In this document: piece by piece, positions 42,504 to 50,864 of the stretch
How the letters are laid out: each line of letters begins with the position of its first letter
How positions within the stretch are numbered: the first letter of the stretch is position 1
Assembly (NCBI RefSeq): GCF_900112135.1
Contig: NZ_FOLC01000030.1
Location: 1-51,207 of the forward strand
DNA: 51,207 nucleotides
From: Collimonas sp. OK412
GTDB lineage: Bacteria; Pseudomonadota; Gammaproteobacteria; Burkholderiales; Burkholderiaceae_D
Reading direction: 5' to 3'
The notes under the pieces: model-generated
Databases searched by the model: none
What the model saw: only the letters and a program-made list of their open reading frames with translations
Told to the model about the DNA's origin: nothing
Position numbers and translations under genes: made by a program

Positions 42504-44588
42504 CTATACGCCGCTCGGCAAGCCATTTTTTTCTGCATGGCGCAACGCGACGTCTAGGGCGTCCATGAATTCGACGACCTCGATCGGTTTTGTCAGGTAA
42601 CGGAAGAAGCCGGCATCGATGCCCTTCTGGATATCGCGCGGGACGGCATTGGCTGACAGCGCCATGATCGGGATGTGGGCCGTTGCCGAATCTTCGTTCA
42701 GGACTTTCAGGACGCCGTAGCCGCTGATGCCGGGCAGGTTGATATCCATCAGGATCACGTCCGGCTGGTGCGCACGCGCCATCTGGATCCCCAGGTGGCC
42801 GTTGATGGCGGTCAGCAGCGTCAAATCGCCGCGCCGGGCAATCAATTGCTCGACCAGGACCAGGTTGGCCGGATTGTCCTCGACATAGAGCAGCGTGCGC
42901 CGGGACTGCAACGGGTCTGCCGCGGCATCTCCTGGTTTATCCGCGGCGACCTCGTGCATGTCGTCAAACGCCAGTTCCGGCGCGTTTGCCGCCGGCAGTT
43001 CCACCCAGAATACGCTGCCGCTGCCGACACTGCTTTCGACGCCGATGACGCCGCCCATCAGCTCGACCAGCTGCTTGGTCACCACCAGGCCGATGCCGGT
43101 GCCTTCTTCGATGCTGCTCTCTTGCCCGAGACGGTTGAATGGCTGGAATAGCTGCGCCAGCTGTTCCGGCGTCAGGCCGGCCCCGGTATCTGTCACGCTT
43201 ACGCGGACCCGGTCGCTGCCGTGCATCGCGCATTTGACAACGACGGTGCCTCCAACCCGGTTATATTTGATCGCGTTCGACAGCAGGTTGACCATCACTT
43301 GCTTGACCCTGGTGCGGTCGGCATGCACATAAAAAAGATCGTCCAGCACGGGGAAGGTCAGCTGCACCCCGCGCTTTTGCGCCTGCGGCTCGATCATTGC
43401 CTGGCAATCCTGTATCGCTTCGGTGAGCGACATCGATTCTTGCGACAAGGTTACCTTGCCCGATTCGATCATCGCCAGGTCGAGGATCTCGTTGATCAAG
43501 CGCAGCAGATACCATCCGGCTTGCAAAATCTGGTCGATCGACAGTTTCTGCGCCGACGACGGCGGCGGCGTATCGGACGCCATCAGCTGCGCGAATCCGA
43601 GAACGGCGTTGAGCGGAGTGCGCAGCTCATGGCTCATGCTGGACAGGAAATCCGATTTCGCCAGGTTGGCTTTTTCCGCGGCCGCCTTCGCATTTTCCAG
43701 TTCGATATTGTTTTCTTGCAGTTTGTGCTCGAACTGCTTGCGGTCGGTGACGTCGCGGGCCGCCGCGAACACGCCTTGCAGCTGGTTGTCGCGGTTATGG
43801 AAGGTCGTCGCGTTGTACGAGACTACCGTCTCGGTGCCGTCGCTGGCGTGGGCGGTCAGCTCATAGTTGGTCACCTTGCCTTCGCGCAGCACCCGTGTGA
43901 TGGCGGCCTCGGCGCGCTCTGGATCGGTAAAGTAATTCTTGAACGGCGCGCCGATCAATTCATCGCGCGTGCAGCCGGTCAGGGCTTCCATCTGCTGGTT
44001 GACGTCGCTGATGATGCCGCGCGGATCGGTGGTCATCAATGCGTCGATGTTCGATTCGATCAGTGAACGCGTGTAGAACTGCTGGTCGCGCAGGCGCTGG
44101 TCGAGCAATGCCTGCTCCGCTTCGACCCGTTTGCGCGCCGTGTTGTCGGTGCCGATCAGGAGGTAGCCGATGACCTTGTCTTGCGCGTCGCGCAATGCAG
44201 TGACCGACACCATCGCCGGGAAGCGGCTGCCATCCTTGCGGATATAGGTCAGCTCATAGATATCTTCAATGCCGCGCGAGGCCTTGAACACCAGCGCTTC
44301 GAAGCCCGGAGTGATCTTGGTGTCCAGCTCGAGGCTGAGGGATGCGGCCCGCGCGATCAGTTCCTGCGCGTCCGAAATCCCGGCCGGCGTGATCTTGTCG
44401 ACCACATCCTCGGCCTTGTAGCCGAGCATGCGTTCGGCGCCGACGTTGAAAATCTGGATCACGCCTTGGGCGTCGGTGGCGATGCAGGAAAAATTGGCGC
44501 TGTTGAAAATGGCGTTTTGCAGCGCGCCGGCTTTCAGCAGCGGTTGCCGTACGGCTTGCGATGCATGTTCGGCAGAGGTGTTTTCCAT
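42504..44588 (-). CDS. Hybrid sensor histidine kinase (PAS-PAS-HisKA-HATPase-REC)
   Basis: 694 residues from MENTSAEHASQAVRQ; an ATG three codons upstream (44597) is an alternative. No transmembrane segment, so cytoplasmic. PAS 1 (about 20-150, FSCIATDAQGVIQIFNVGAE) and PAS 2 (about 175-300, NIDALMTTDPRGIISDVNQQ) are followed by HisKA with His320 in SHELRTPLNAV. The ATPase domain contains NLLSNAIKYN, TDTGAGL and GTGIGL, and a C-terminal receiver has Asp615 in ILMDINLPG. A phosphorelay sensor; ligand unknown. The Crp/Fnr gene lies 123 bp upstream and the REC-PAS gene 60 bp downstream, all co-directional. Confidence 0.93.
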   Translation of the reverse strand: MENTSAEHASQAVRQPLLKAGALQNAIFNSANFSCIATDAQGVIQIFNVGAERMLGYKAEDVVDKITPAGISDAQELIARAASLSLELDTKITPGFEALVFKASRGIEDIYELTYIRKDGSRFPAMVSVTALRDAQDKVIGYLLIGTDNTARKRVEAEQALLDQRLRDQQFYTRSLIESNIDALMTTDPRGIISDVNQQMEALTGCTRDELIGAPFKNYFTDPERAEAAITRVLREGKVTNYELTAHASDGTETVVSYNATTFHNRDNQLQGVFAAARDVTDRKQFEHKLQENNIELENAKAAAEKANLAKSDFLSSMSHELRTPLNAVLGFAQLMASDTPPPSSAQKLSIDQILQAGWYLLRLINEILDLAMIESGKVTLSQESMSLTEAIQDCQAMIEPQAQKRGVQLTFPVLDDLFYVHADRTRVKQVMVNLLSNAIKYNRVGGTVVVKCAMHGSDRVRVSVTDTGAGLTPEQLAQLFQPFNRLGQESSIEEGTGIGLVVTKQLVELMGGVIGVESSVGSGSVFWVELPAANAPELAFDDMHEVAADKPGDAAADPLQSRRTLLYVEDNPANLVLVEQLIARRGDLTLLTAINGHLGIQMARAHQPDVILMDINLPGISGYGVLKVLNEDSATAHIPIMALSANAVPRDIQKGIDAGFFRYLTKPIEVVEFMDALDVALRHAEKNGLPSGV

Positions 44589-44711
44589 GGCGGGCATAAA
44601 TCCAGATGTGATTGGCAGACAACTGAGCGCTAGCCTCGGCTCAAACAAGGTGGTTGCGAATCTGTAATGCTGCAAGTACTTGGCTGCTCGGGCCGGCGCG
44701 GCTGGCGCCGG

Positions 44712-45437
44712 TTAGCCTTGCCGCTGGCGCACATCGGACAGCAGGCGCGCAAATTCTTTCTTGACGACGTCATAACATTCGCAGACGTTGTTGTTCAGGC
44801 CGGCCCGGTCCAGCACCGTGATATGGCCGCGCCGATAACGTATGAAACCGAGGTTCTGCAGTTTTCCGGCGGCTTCGGTGACCCCTTCGCGCCGCACGCC
44901 CAGCATGTTGGCGATCAATTCCTGGGTCATCGTCAATTCGTTCGAGGGCAGGCGGTCCAGCGTCAGCAGCAGCCAGCGGCACAATTGCTGCTCCAGCGAA
45001 TGATGGCGGTTGCACACGGCGGTCTGGCTCATTTGCGTGATCAGGGCCTGGGTGTAGCGCAGCAGCAGGCGCATTACAGGCCCGGCGCGATTGAATTCTT
45101 CCATCAATATCTGCGACTTGAGCCGGTAGCCGTGGCCGCCGGTCTGCACCACTGCGCGGCTGGGCGTGGTATTGCCGCCCATGAAAAGAGAAATCCCCAA
45201 TATGCCTTCATTGCCGACCCCGGCAATTTCGGAAGAGCCGCCGTTTTCCAGCACGTAGAGCAGCGAGACGATCGATGTGGTGGGAAAGTAGACATGCTGC
45301 AGCTTGCCGCCGGAATCGTAGAGCAGGTCGCCGAGCCGCATCGGGATCAGTTCCAGGTGCGGCGCCAGGCGGTCGAATTCAGCGTCGAGCAGCGCTGCCA
45401 GCAGGTGGTTCTGGTTTGGGTCGGGTGCGCTGAACAT
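44712..45437 (-). CDS. Crp/Fnr-family transcriptional regulator
   Basis: 241 residues from MFSAPDPNQNHLLAALLDAE, with AGGAAGAAGG upstream. Cyclic-nucleotide-binding-like beta-barrel (about 20-140) and C-terminal winged HTH (about 165-215, MTQELIANMLGVRREGVTEA). No Cys cluster as in Fnr and no clear cAMP-binding RxS motif, so the signal is unknown. This variant, with the VYFPTTSIVSLLYVLENG stretch and GVTEAAGKLQ helix, is common in alpha- and betaproteobacteria near two-component genes. It heads the signalling cluster. Confidence 0.92.
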   Translation of the reverse strand: MFSAPDPNQNHLLAALLDAEFDRLAPHLELIPMRLGDLLYDSGGKLQHVYFPTTSIVSLLYVLENGGSSEIAGVGNEGILGISLFMGGNTTPSRAVVQTGGHGYRLKSQILMEEFNRAGPVMRLLLRYTQALITQMSQTAVCNRHHSLEQQLCRWLLLTLDRLPSNELTMTQELIANMLGVRREGVTEAAGKLQNLGFIRYRRGHITVLDRAGLNNNVCECYDVVKKEFARLLSDVRQRQG

Positions 45438-45801
45438 GGCCTTCTTCCTGCTCCCGGTCTTTAGCCAGCTGATTGTCAAAGCGGAGTCGAAAGAATGGCC
45501 GCGTTAGCCAAGGTAACATACCTGATCCGTCCATTCGGACTGATTGTGTTTAGACGTAGCCGAATCAGCGTTATTGTCCGTAAGGGGGTGGAATGCTGCC
45601 AAAAAACAACGTTGGCGGCAGTTTGAACCGGATTTGGAAAAAATGGCGAATGAACAGTGTGACGGGAAATGCGATATGCGGCGTTTGCCGCTCAGGTCGA
45701 ACGGATCATTTGATTGATCAGGTGTGATCGACACGATGGAGGGCAGGCTGCGCTGCCCCCCATCTGTCAATGATGCGCAGACTGCTTGATTTTCACCGGT
45801 G
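45438..45801. other. Intergenic region with a hairpin
   Basis: 364 bp. A stem of about 11 bp (GATGGAGGGCAG at 45735 with its complement ending at 45764) around GCTGCGC could end transcription of the lipoprotein gene on the minus strand, although no T tract follows. The rest, near the Crp/Fnr start, should hold that gene's promoter. No ORF supported. Confidence 0.4.
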
Positions 45802-46566
45802 CTATGGCGTGACGGTAAGGGTCAGGCCAAGGCCGTTTTGCGAGCCATCCGGAAGCATTCCAAGAATTGTCGTGCTATTCCCGCTCGTGCCCAAACTGAC
45901 CGATCCTTGCCAGGTAGTCGATGTGGTTGACGTCGGCGTGACTTTGGGTTCTCCGGGATTGTTCGGGTAGTTCCATTGGATAGGCAAATTGGAGTCCATT
46001 TCAAGGGTCTGCCCAGCCCGAATCGTATAAAACCCCGGTTTCGTTGCCTTCAAGGGTTGTGGCTGGATAACGCCATTGATCTTGATTGTCGCAGTCAACT
46101 GAGGCGTGACGGTAATCACATAAGGCAAGGTCGCGCCGGTTAATGGATATTGCGCACTGCAAGCTTGGTCCTTGCATAACATCAGGGTGAGTGTTCCTTT
46201 GTATACGCCAGGGCTGAGCGTGACGTCAGGCACCAGGGTGGCGGTAAAGTTTGTGCTCGAATTCCGCACCACGACGGTGCTGCCGGTGAGGAACACCGCC
46301 TTGTCTTCGGCAACAACAGGGTAGGCGGTGCCAGACGGTAAGGTACTTAATGTAGCCGTGATGCTAATCGTCGGGTCTGCAGCTTGCGTCGTCGCATATT
46401 GTTTCTGGTTTTGAAAAAAACTGACCGACGCGGTGCTCATGTTATATGTCACGGCAGTTGCTGCATTGCCGGCAGGAGCGCTTTTGTCGCCGCTGCCGCC
46501 TCCGCCGCAGGCCGCCAGCATGACGGAGAAAAAAACAGCAATACATGTTCGAATGTTAAGGCGCAT
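45802..46566 (-). CDS. Lipoprotein of unknown function
   Basis: 254 residues from MRLNIRTCIAVFFSVMLAAC, with GGGAAG upstream; the open frame to 46704 lacks a start signal. Lipobox MLAA|C followed by a flexible GGGGSGDKSAPAG linker. The mature part is Ser/Thr/Pro-rich and predicted all beta, with Ig-like strands (YNMSTASVSFFQNQKQYATT, PGVYKGTLTLMLCKDQACS, ending LGLTLTVTP). The Cys pair in CKDQAC may form a disulfide. It resembles the beta-sandwich lipoproteins common in Oxalobacteraceae, but I cannot name a family. Monocistronic. Confidence 0.8.
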   Translation of the reverse strand: MRLNIRTCIAVFFSVMLAACGGGGSGDKSAPAGNAATAVTYNMSTASVSFFQNQKQYATTQAADPTISITATLSTLPSGTAYPVVAEDKAVFLTGSTVVVRNSSTNFTATLVPDVTLSPGVYKGTLTLMLCKDQACSAQYPLTGATLPYVITVTPQLTATIKINGVIQPQPLKATKPGFYTIRAGQTLEMDSNLPIQWNYPNNPGEPKVTPTSTTSTTWQGSVSLGTSGNSTTILGMLPDGSQNGLGLTLTVTP

Positions 46567-47005
46567 TTTATTAACTTCCCTGAGTAATATTATTTTATTG
46601 GTGCGTCTGGATGGAAATGGTGAATAGAGGCTGCTTTGGTCTTGATACCCTGGTCTCCTTAAAATATTGAAACGGGAACGCAGCGCCACGTCTTGCAATG
46701 GCACACTTTATTTTCTATTTATCAAGGAAAGCATGCGGCAGCTGCTGCCACCCGGACCAAAAAGCACGGGATCATCTGCCCCTTTTTTGAATTTTTTAGT
46801 TTTTAATCAGGTCGTTTAGGGCAGAAGGAGTGTCAGTTTTCCTTCAACTTCAGCCCGCCGCATCGTAGCAGAGAAAATTTCTTGATTGGAATATTGTCGA
46901 GTCAATATTTTAAGTTGTGTTTAATTTCATACATCAAGATTTGATGAATCGGAGCCGATACAAGTCAATACGAGTCAATACAAATAAGCGAAGAAAAAAC
47001 AAAAA
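46567..47005. other. Intergenic region, AT-rich
   Basis: About 440 bp, AT-rich between 46780 and 47000, with the promoter of the lipoprotein gene presumably in its left part. TACAAGTCAATACGAGTCAATACAAAT near 46960 is a short tandem of (TAC)(A/G)AGTCAA. No ORF, RNA gene or strong operator seen. Confidence 0.4.
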
Positions 47006-47027
47006 GGCAGCGCCCGCAGGCGCTGCC
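47006..47027 (-). terminator. Rho-independent terminator of the NCS2 permease gene
   Basis: GGCAGCGCC-CGCA-GGCGCTGCC; on the minus strand it is followed by TTTTTGTTTTTT. It lies 60 bases past the permease stop. Confidence 0.9.
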
Positions 47028-47086
47028 ATGAATCGACTGTCCTAGGAGATCCAGACAGCCGAGATTACTCGGATGGATGTACTGTC

Positions 47087-48469
47087 TTAAATCGCCCAGC
47101 CGCCTGCATAGAAGACGGCCAATGCGACGGCGATGGCGACGGTGCCGAAGTTCAGCTTGCGGAACTCGCCGGAGACAACCCGGCCGATCACCAGCGTGCA
47201 GAAACCAAGCATGATGCCGGTCACGATATTGCATGTGAGGACGATGAACACTGCGCACAGCAAGCCGGCCAGCGCGTCGACCGTATCGTCCATGTGCATG
47301 CGGCTGACGCTGCCCAGCATCAGCAAGCCGACGTACATCAGCGCCGGTGCGGTTGCGTAGGACGGCACCAGGCCGGCCAGCGGCGAAAAGAAGATGACCG
47401 CCAGGAACAGCAGGCCGACCACGACCGCAGTCAGGCCGGTGCGGGCGCCGGCGGCGGTGCCTACCGTCGATTCAATGTAAGCAGCAGCAGGCGCGCCGCC
47501 GACCAGGCCGGCGAAAATCGAGCTGAGCGAATCGGCCGTCAACGCTTTGCCGCCGTTGTTGATATAACCTTTTTCGTTGACCTGTCCGGCCTGTCCGGCC
47601 ACCGCGCGGATCGTGCCGGTGGCGTCGAACACCGCGGTCATCACCAGCGCCAGCACACTCGGCAACACGGCCATGCTGAGTGCGCCCTTGATGTCCATCG
47701 CGCCGATCAGCGAAGCATGGCCGGGAGCGCTCAGCGCCGGCATCGCAAATATGCCGGTGAACTTGACGGCAGGATCGAAGATCAGGCCGATGATCGACAG
47801 GACCACGACGACCAGCAGGATGCCACCCGGAACGCGGCGCCGCTCAAGGCCGAAAATGGCGGCCAGGCCGACGATGCTCATCACTACCGGAAACGCGGTA
47901 ATGTGGCCGAGCGCAACCGGCAGGCCGGGGCCGGCGTTTTTCACCACCAGGCCGACGTCGTTGGAGGCGATCAGCAGCAGGAACAAGCCGATGCCGACGC
48001 CGGTGCCGTGCGCCACGCCGGACGGCAGGTTTTGCAGGATCCAGGAGCGCACGCCGGTGACGGAGATGGCGGTGAACACAAGGCCCATCAGGAACACCGC
48101 GCCGAGGGCGACCGCAGGCGACAGGCCTTTGCCGAGCACCAGGCCGAAGGCGGTGAAAGCGGTCAGCGAAATCGCGCATCCCACGGCGATCGGCAAACGC
48201 GCCCACAAGCCCATCAGCAGGGAACCGAAAGCGGTAGTCAGGCAGACCGCGACAAACACCGCGCTGACATCGAAGCCGGCCTTGCCCAGCATGCCGGGCA
48301 CGACAAACACCGAATAGACCATGGCCAGGAAAGTGGTGATGCCGGCGACCACCTCGCGGCGCTGGGTGCTGCCGCGCGCGGTGATCTGGAAGTACTGGTC
48401 GATTTTTCCTTCGGCGACGGCGATAGGTTCTCCCAGACCCGCGGAGGGTTGGAGTTGTTGTTCCATCAT
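47087..48469 (-). CDS. NCS2-family purine permease (guanine/hypoxanthine, AzgA/GhxP type)
   Basis: 460 residues. Inner membrane proton symporter with about 14 helices. The N-terminal [20 protein letters not shown], the central [58 protein letters not shown], and the C-terminus [18 protein letters not shown] follow the E. coli GhxP/GhxQ (YjcD/YgfQ) sequences closely as I remember them, rather than the adenine carriers AdeP/AdeQ. GGAG precedes two adjacent ATGs. Monocistronic. No purine-degradation genes are adjacent. Confidence 0.93.
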   Translation of the reverse strand: MMEQQLQPSAGLGEPIAVAEGKIDQYFQITARGSTQRREVVAGITTFLAMVYSVFVVPGMLGKAGFDVSAVFVAVCLTTAFGSLLMGLWARLPIAVGCAISLTAFTAFGLVLGKGLSPAVALGAVFLMGLVFTAISVTGVRSWILQNLPSGVAHGTGVGIGLFLLLIASNDVGLVVKNAGPGLPVALGHITAFPVVMSIVGLAAIFGLERRRVPGGILLVVVVLSIIGLIFDPAVKFTGIFAMPALSAPGHASLIGAMDIKGALSMAVLPSVLALVMTAVFDATGTIRAVAGQAGQVNEKGYINNGGKALTADSLSSIFAGLVGGAPAAAYIESTVGTAAGARTGLTAVVVGLLFLAVIFFSPLAGLVPSYATAPALMYVGLLMLGSVSRMHMDDTVDALAGLLCAVFIVLTCNIVTGIMLGFCTLVIGRVVSGEFRKLNFGTVAIAVALAVFYAGGWAI

Positions 48470-48771
48470 GATCGAGCTGCTCCTTATATGTCCTTGAAGC
48501 GGCCGTCACTCGACCGTCATCAGGGTGTCTCGTGTTATGTTTTTGAATAGCCAGCAACCGAATGCCGAACCCTGGCTGCTGGGCTGCTCGTCATGTGAAA
48601 GGAAAATGAGCTCGGCGAAGACAGCTTAGGGTATGGACGGCAGCGAACCCATCATGGGAGCTTAATAGCCGCCATTTGCATTTCCATATGCGGGGAATGG
48701 GCGGCGCAGCCGCGGCGCTGCTTGCGGGAAACGTACTGGAACAAGGCGGACAGGGCGCGCCGGCGCACTGT
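48470..48771. other. Intergenic region upstream of the permease
   Basis: 302 bp with no supported gene. No purine riboswitch-like fold or clear operator seen. An open plus-strand frame here overlaps the opposite-strand gene at 48772 and has no start signal. Confidence 0.4.
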
Positions 48772-49023
48772 TTATTCGTGAAAGGTGTAGGTCAGGTCAT
48801 GCCAGTTGTGCGACGTTTTTGCGCCTTTGCTCTTGCTCGCGAAACGCATGCCCATGATTTCCCGCTGCGCATGCGCATCGCGCTCCGGGTCGCCGCAGCT
48901 TTTCCTGATCGTGACATTGGTGACGTGGCCGCCGGTGTCCAGGTAGACGCGCACCTGCACCTTGTCTGTCGAGGCCGGCGCGGATTTCACCGTGCCCGCT
49001 AGCAGTTTGTCGATGAGGCTCAT
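48772..49023 (-). CDS. Small conserved-looking protein, weakly TonB C-terminus-like
   Basis: 83 residues, no signal peptide. VQVRVYLDTGGHVTNVTIRKSCGDPERDAHAQREIMGMRF has the strand-loop-helix rhythm of TonB C-terminal or secretin-type domains (VxVxxxxxGxVxxxxxxxSSG...D.A), but without the membrane anchor and Pro-rich spacer of TonB. The protein ends NWHDLTYTFHE. I would not name it beyond this. Start at 49023 has a weak ribosome binding site. Confidence 0.6.
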   Translation of the reverse strand: MSLIDKLLAGTVKSAPASTDKVQVRVYLDTGGHVTNVTIRKSCGDPERDAHAQREIMGMRFASKSKGAKTSHNWHDLTYTFHE

Positions 49024-49170
49024 GGGTTCTTGTCTGGAATGGTTGGTCGAGGCGTCGCAGGGAAATTATACGGTGCCGGCGGCTGTTGTTGAATGCCGGC
49101 GATTGACATTGATTCCCAGTGGCAATATTTAAGATAGCATGTGGCATTCCCAGCCATCGAGGATGCCGCC

Positions 49171-49599
49171 ATGCGCCTTCAACTGATCTGCAGCCTGGCC
49201 TGCGCCGTAACGCTTTCCGCTTGCGCTGCTTTCCCTGACGGCGGCAGCGCCGGTGTATGCCGGCAGGTGCACGGCAGCACGCAGCTGCAGGCCGAGCTGC
49301 TGTTCGGGCGCGACATCCAGGGGCGAGGGCAGGTCACCGATGCGGAGCGAAGCGCCTTCATGGCGGAGGTCGTGACGCCGCGTTTCCCGGACGGCCTGAC
49401 CACCTGGGACACGCACGGCCAATGGCGCGATGCGGCCACCGGCCAGACTATCCGCGAGGATAGCTTCGTGATCCGCATCGTCGCCCCGGAAACGCCGGAT
49501 ACGCTGGAGCGGCTGGCGCAGATACGCAGCGCTTATACCAGCCGGTTCCATCAGGATGCGGTGGGTTTGCTGGTGTCGCGCCTGTGCGCATCGTTCTGA
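49171..49599 (+). CDS. DUF3574 family lipoprotein
   Basis: 142 residues from MRLQLICSLACAVTLSAC, whose lipobox TLSA|C gives a lipid-anchored periplasmic protein; the frame is open to 49141. The mature part carries the DUF3574 pattern: QAELLFGRDIQGRGQVTDAE (about 48-67), FMAEVVTPRFPDGLTTWDTHGQWRD, then IREDSFVIRIVAPETPDTLERLAQIRSAY. Two further Cys (in GVCRQV and RLCASF) could be disulfide-bonded. Function unknown. Stands alone between two minus-strand genes. Confidence 0.85.
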   Translation: MRLQLICSLACAVTLSACAAFPDGGSAGVCRQVHGSTQLQAELLFGRDIQGRGQVTDAERSAFMAEVVTPRFPDGLTTWDTHGQWRDAATGQTIREDSFVIRIVAPETPDTLERLAQIRSAYTSRFHQDAVGLLVSRLCASF

Positions 49600-49624
49600 G
49601 TCCCTGCCGGCCTGCCGGTTTTGC

Positions 49625-50677
49625 TCAGACCTGCCAGGCGCCGTTGCGGTAGACCAGTTCGTCATCCAGGTAGACCGCCTCGGTCACGGCAAAAACATCG
49701 ATGTGATAGCGGGCGCTGGTGCGCTTGATGTTGGGTTTGCTGTAGACGCCATGCTTGGCGCCCAGCGACAGGTGGATGCCGCACATGCGCTCGTAGGTGC
49801 CGATGTCGCTCACCATCCGCTCCCGCGAAAACGCGCGGTTCATGCCGAAACCCAGTTCCCGCAGCCACACTTCGCCTTCGTCGGCACGGATATTGGCCAG
49901 CACCTGGTCGAAATCGGGCGTGGAATCGAGTACGTCGCTGACCCGGCCCTTGCTGATGACCAGCGTGATGGGATGCTCCGGCCGGTTGACCCGGAACGCG
50001 GTATCGCCGAAAACAAAAATACGCACGCGCCCGTTCACGGCTTCCAGGTCTTGCGCTTCGGTGAACACTTCGCCGATGGGGAACTGGCCGCCGACGTTGT
50101 TCATCTCGCTGTAGTCGCCGATGTTCAGCTTGGCGGGTTCGAACGGCGAGGCAAACACCAGGCGTTCGCCGCCGCTGTCGACCACGCCCATGCCGGCCTT
50201 GTCGATGCGGGCCTTCAATGCATAGCCGACGCCGCGATAGTAGCCCGGGTCGTAGGCCAGCGATTCGATATAGTGGAGCGCCTGTGCGCCCGGCATGCGC
50301 GACAGGTGCGGATGTTCAATTACCTTGAGCCTGCGCTTGAATAGCTCGACGCGGATGCGGAACGCCTCAAGGCGGAAATTGGTGGACTGGACCAGGATCA
50401 CCAGGTCGTTGGCCTCGAGCGTCGCAAAGGCAGCGAGCACGGCCTCCGGCGCGACGGCGTCAAAGTCGATGAAGGTGGCCGCCGGCAGGCAGCGCCGGTA
50501 GGCTTCGGTGAGCGCGACGGCGAGCGCACAGCGTGTGTCCGACACCACCACGGCGGCGCGCGGCGGCGCGTACCGGATGGCCAGGGAAAGGATGTCGCGC
50601 AGGTGCTTTTGCGCAGCATCGATCGCCTCCTTGGCTATCGTGCCGGCGGCTGCTGCGTTCGCTGTTGAAGTGGTCAT
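49625..50677 (-). CDS. M29-like aminopeptidase (AmpS/PepS type)
   Basis: 350 residues from the ATG at 50677. It shows the layout of thermophilic-type M29 metallo-aminopeptidases: an N-terminal Rossmann-like part (AAVVVSDTRCALAVALTEAYR), NNVGGQFPIGEVFTEAQDLE with the first metal-binding Glu, VWLRELGFGMNRAF with the second Glu (ELGxGxN), GIHLSLGAKHGVYS (His) and YHIDVFAVTEAVYLDDELVYRNG (HxD). All expected metal ligands therefore seem to be present. Sequence divergence from AmpS is large, so peptidase activity is likely but not certain. Monocistronic. Confidence 0.75.
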   Translation of the reverse strand: MTTSTANAAAAGTIAKEAIDAAQKHLRDILSLAIRYAPPRAAVVVSDTRCALAVALTEAYRRCLPAATFIDFDAVAPEAVLAAFATLEANDLVILVQSTNFRLEAFRIRVELFKRRLKVIEHPHLSRMPGAQALHYIESLAYDPGYYRGVGYALKARIDKAGMGVVDSGGERLVFASPFEPAKLNIGDYSEMNNVGGQFPIGEVFTEAQDLEAVNGRVRIFVFGDTAFRVNRPEHPITLVISKGRVSDVLDSTPDFDQVLANIRADEGEVWLRELGFGMNRAFSRERMVSDIGTYERMCGIHLSLGAKHGVYSKPNIKRTSARYHIDVFAVTEAVYLDDELVYRNGAWQV

Positions 50678-50810
50678 CAATTTATCGTATGGGAAAATGC
50701 CGGCCGCAAGACGGGATCCTGCCGGACCGACATTTTAATCGACAACCGGGATGGCGGCCGGTTATGGGGGCAGCCTGGCGGGGGTTATTAAGAGTTTCAT
50801 GAAACATGAC

Positions 50811-50864
50811 AATGCCCTTGCCCGGGTTTTCTGTGTGATTAACAAACGTAGCTAACTGGGGTCA
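50811..50864. repeat. REP-like left flank and arm, truncated by IS
   Basis: Near copy of 40560-40613 ending CTAACTGGGGTCA at 50864. The complementary right arm is missing: sequence changes abruptly to CCCATTAGCCGCCCC. Confidence 0.85.

Noticed and set aside
47294-48550. 418-codon plus-strand frame over the NCS2 permease
   Set aside because: Shadow of the permease; low-complexity His/Gln/Arg/Asp composition.
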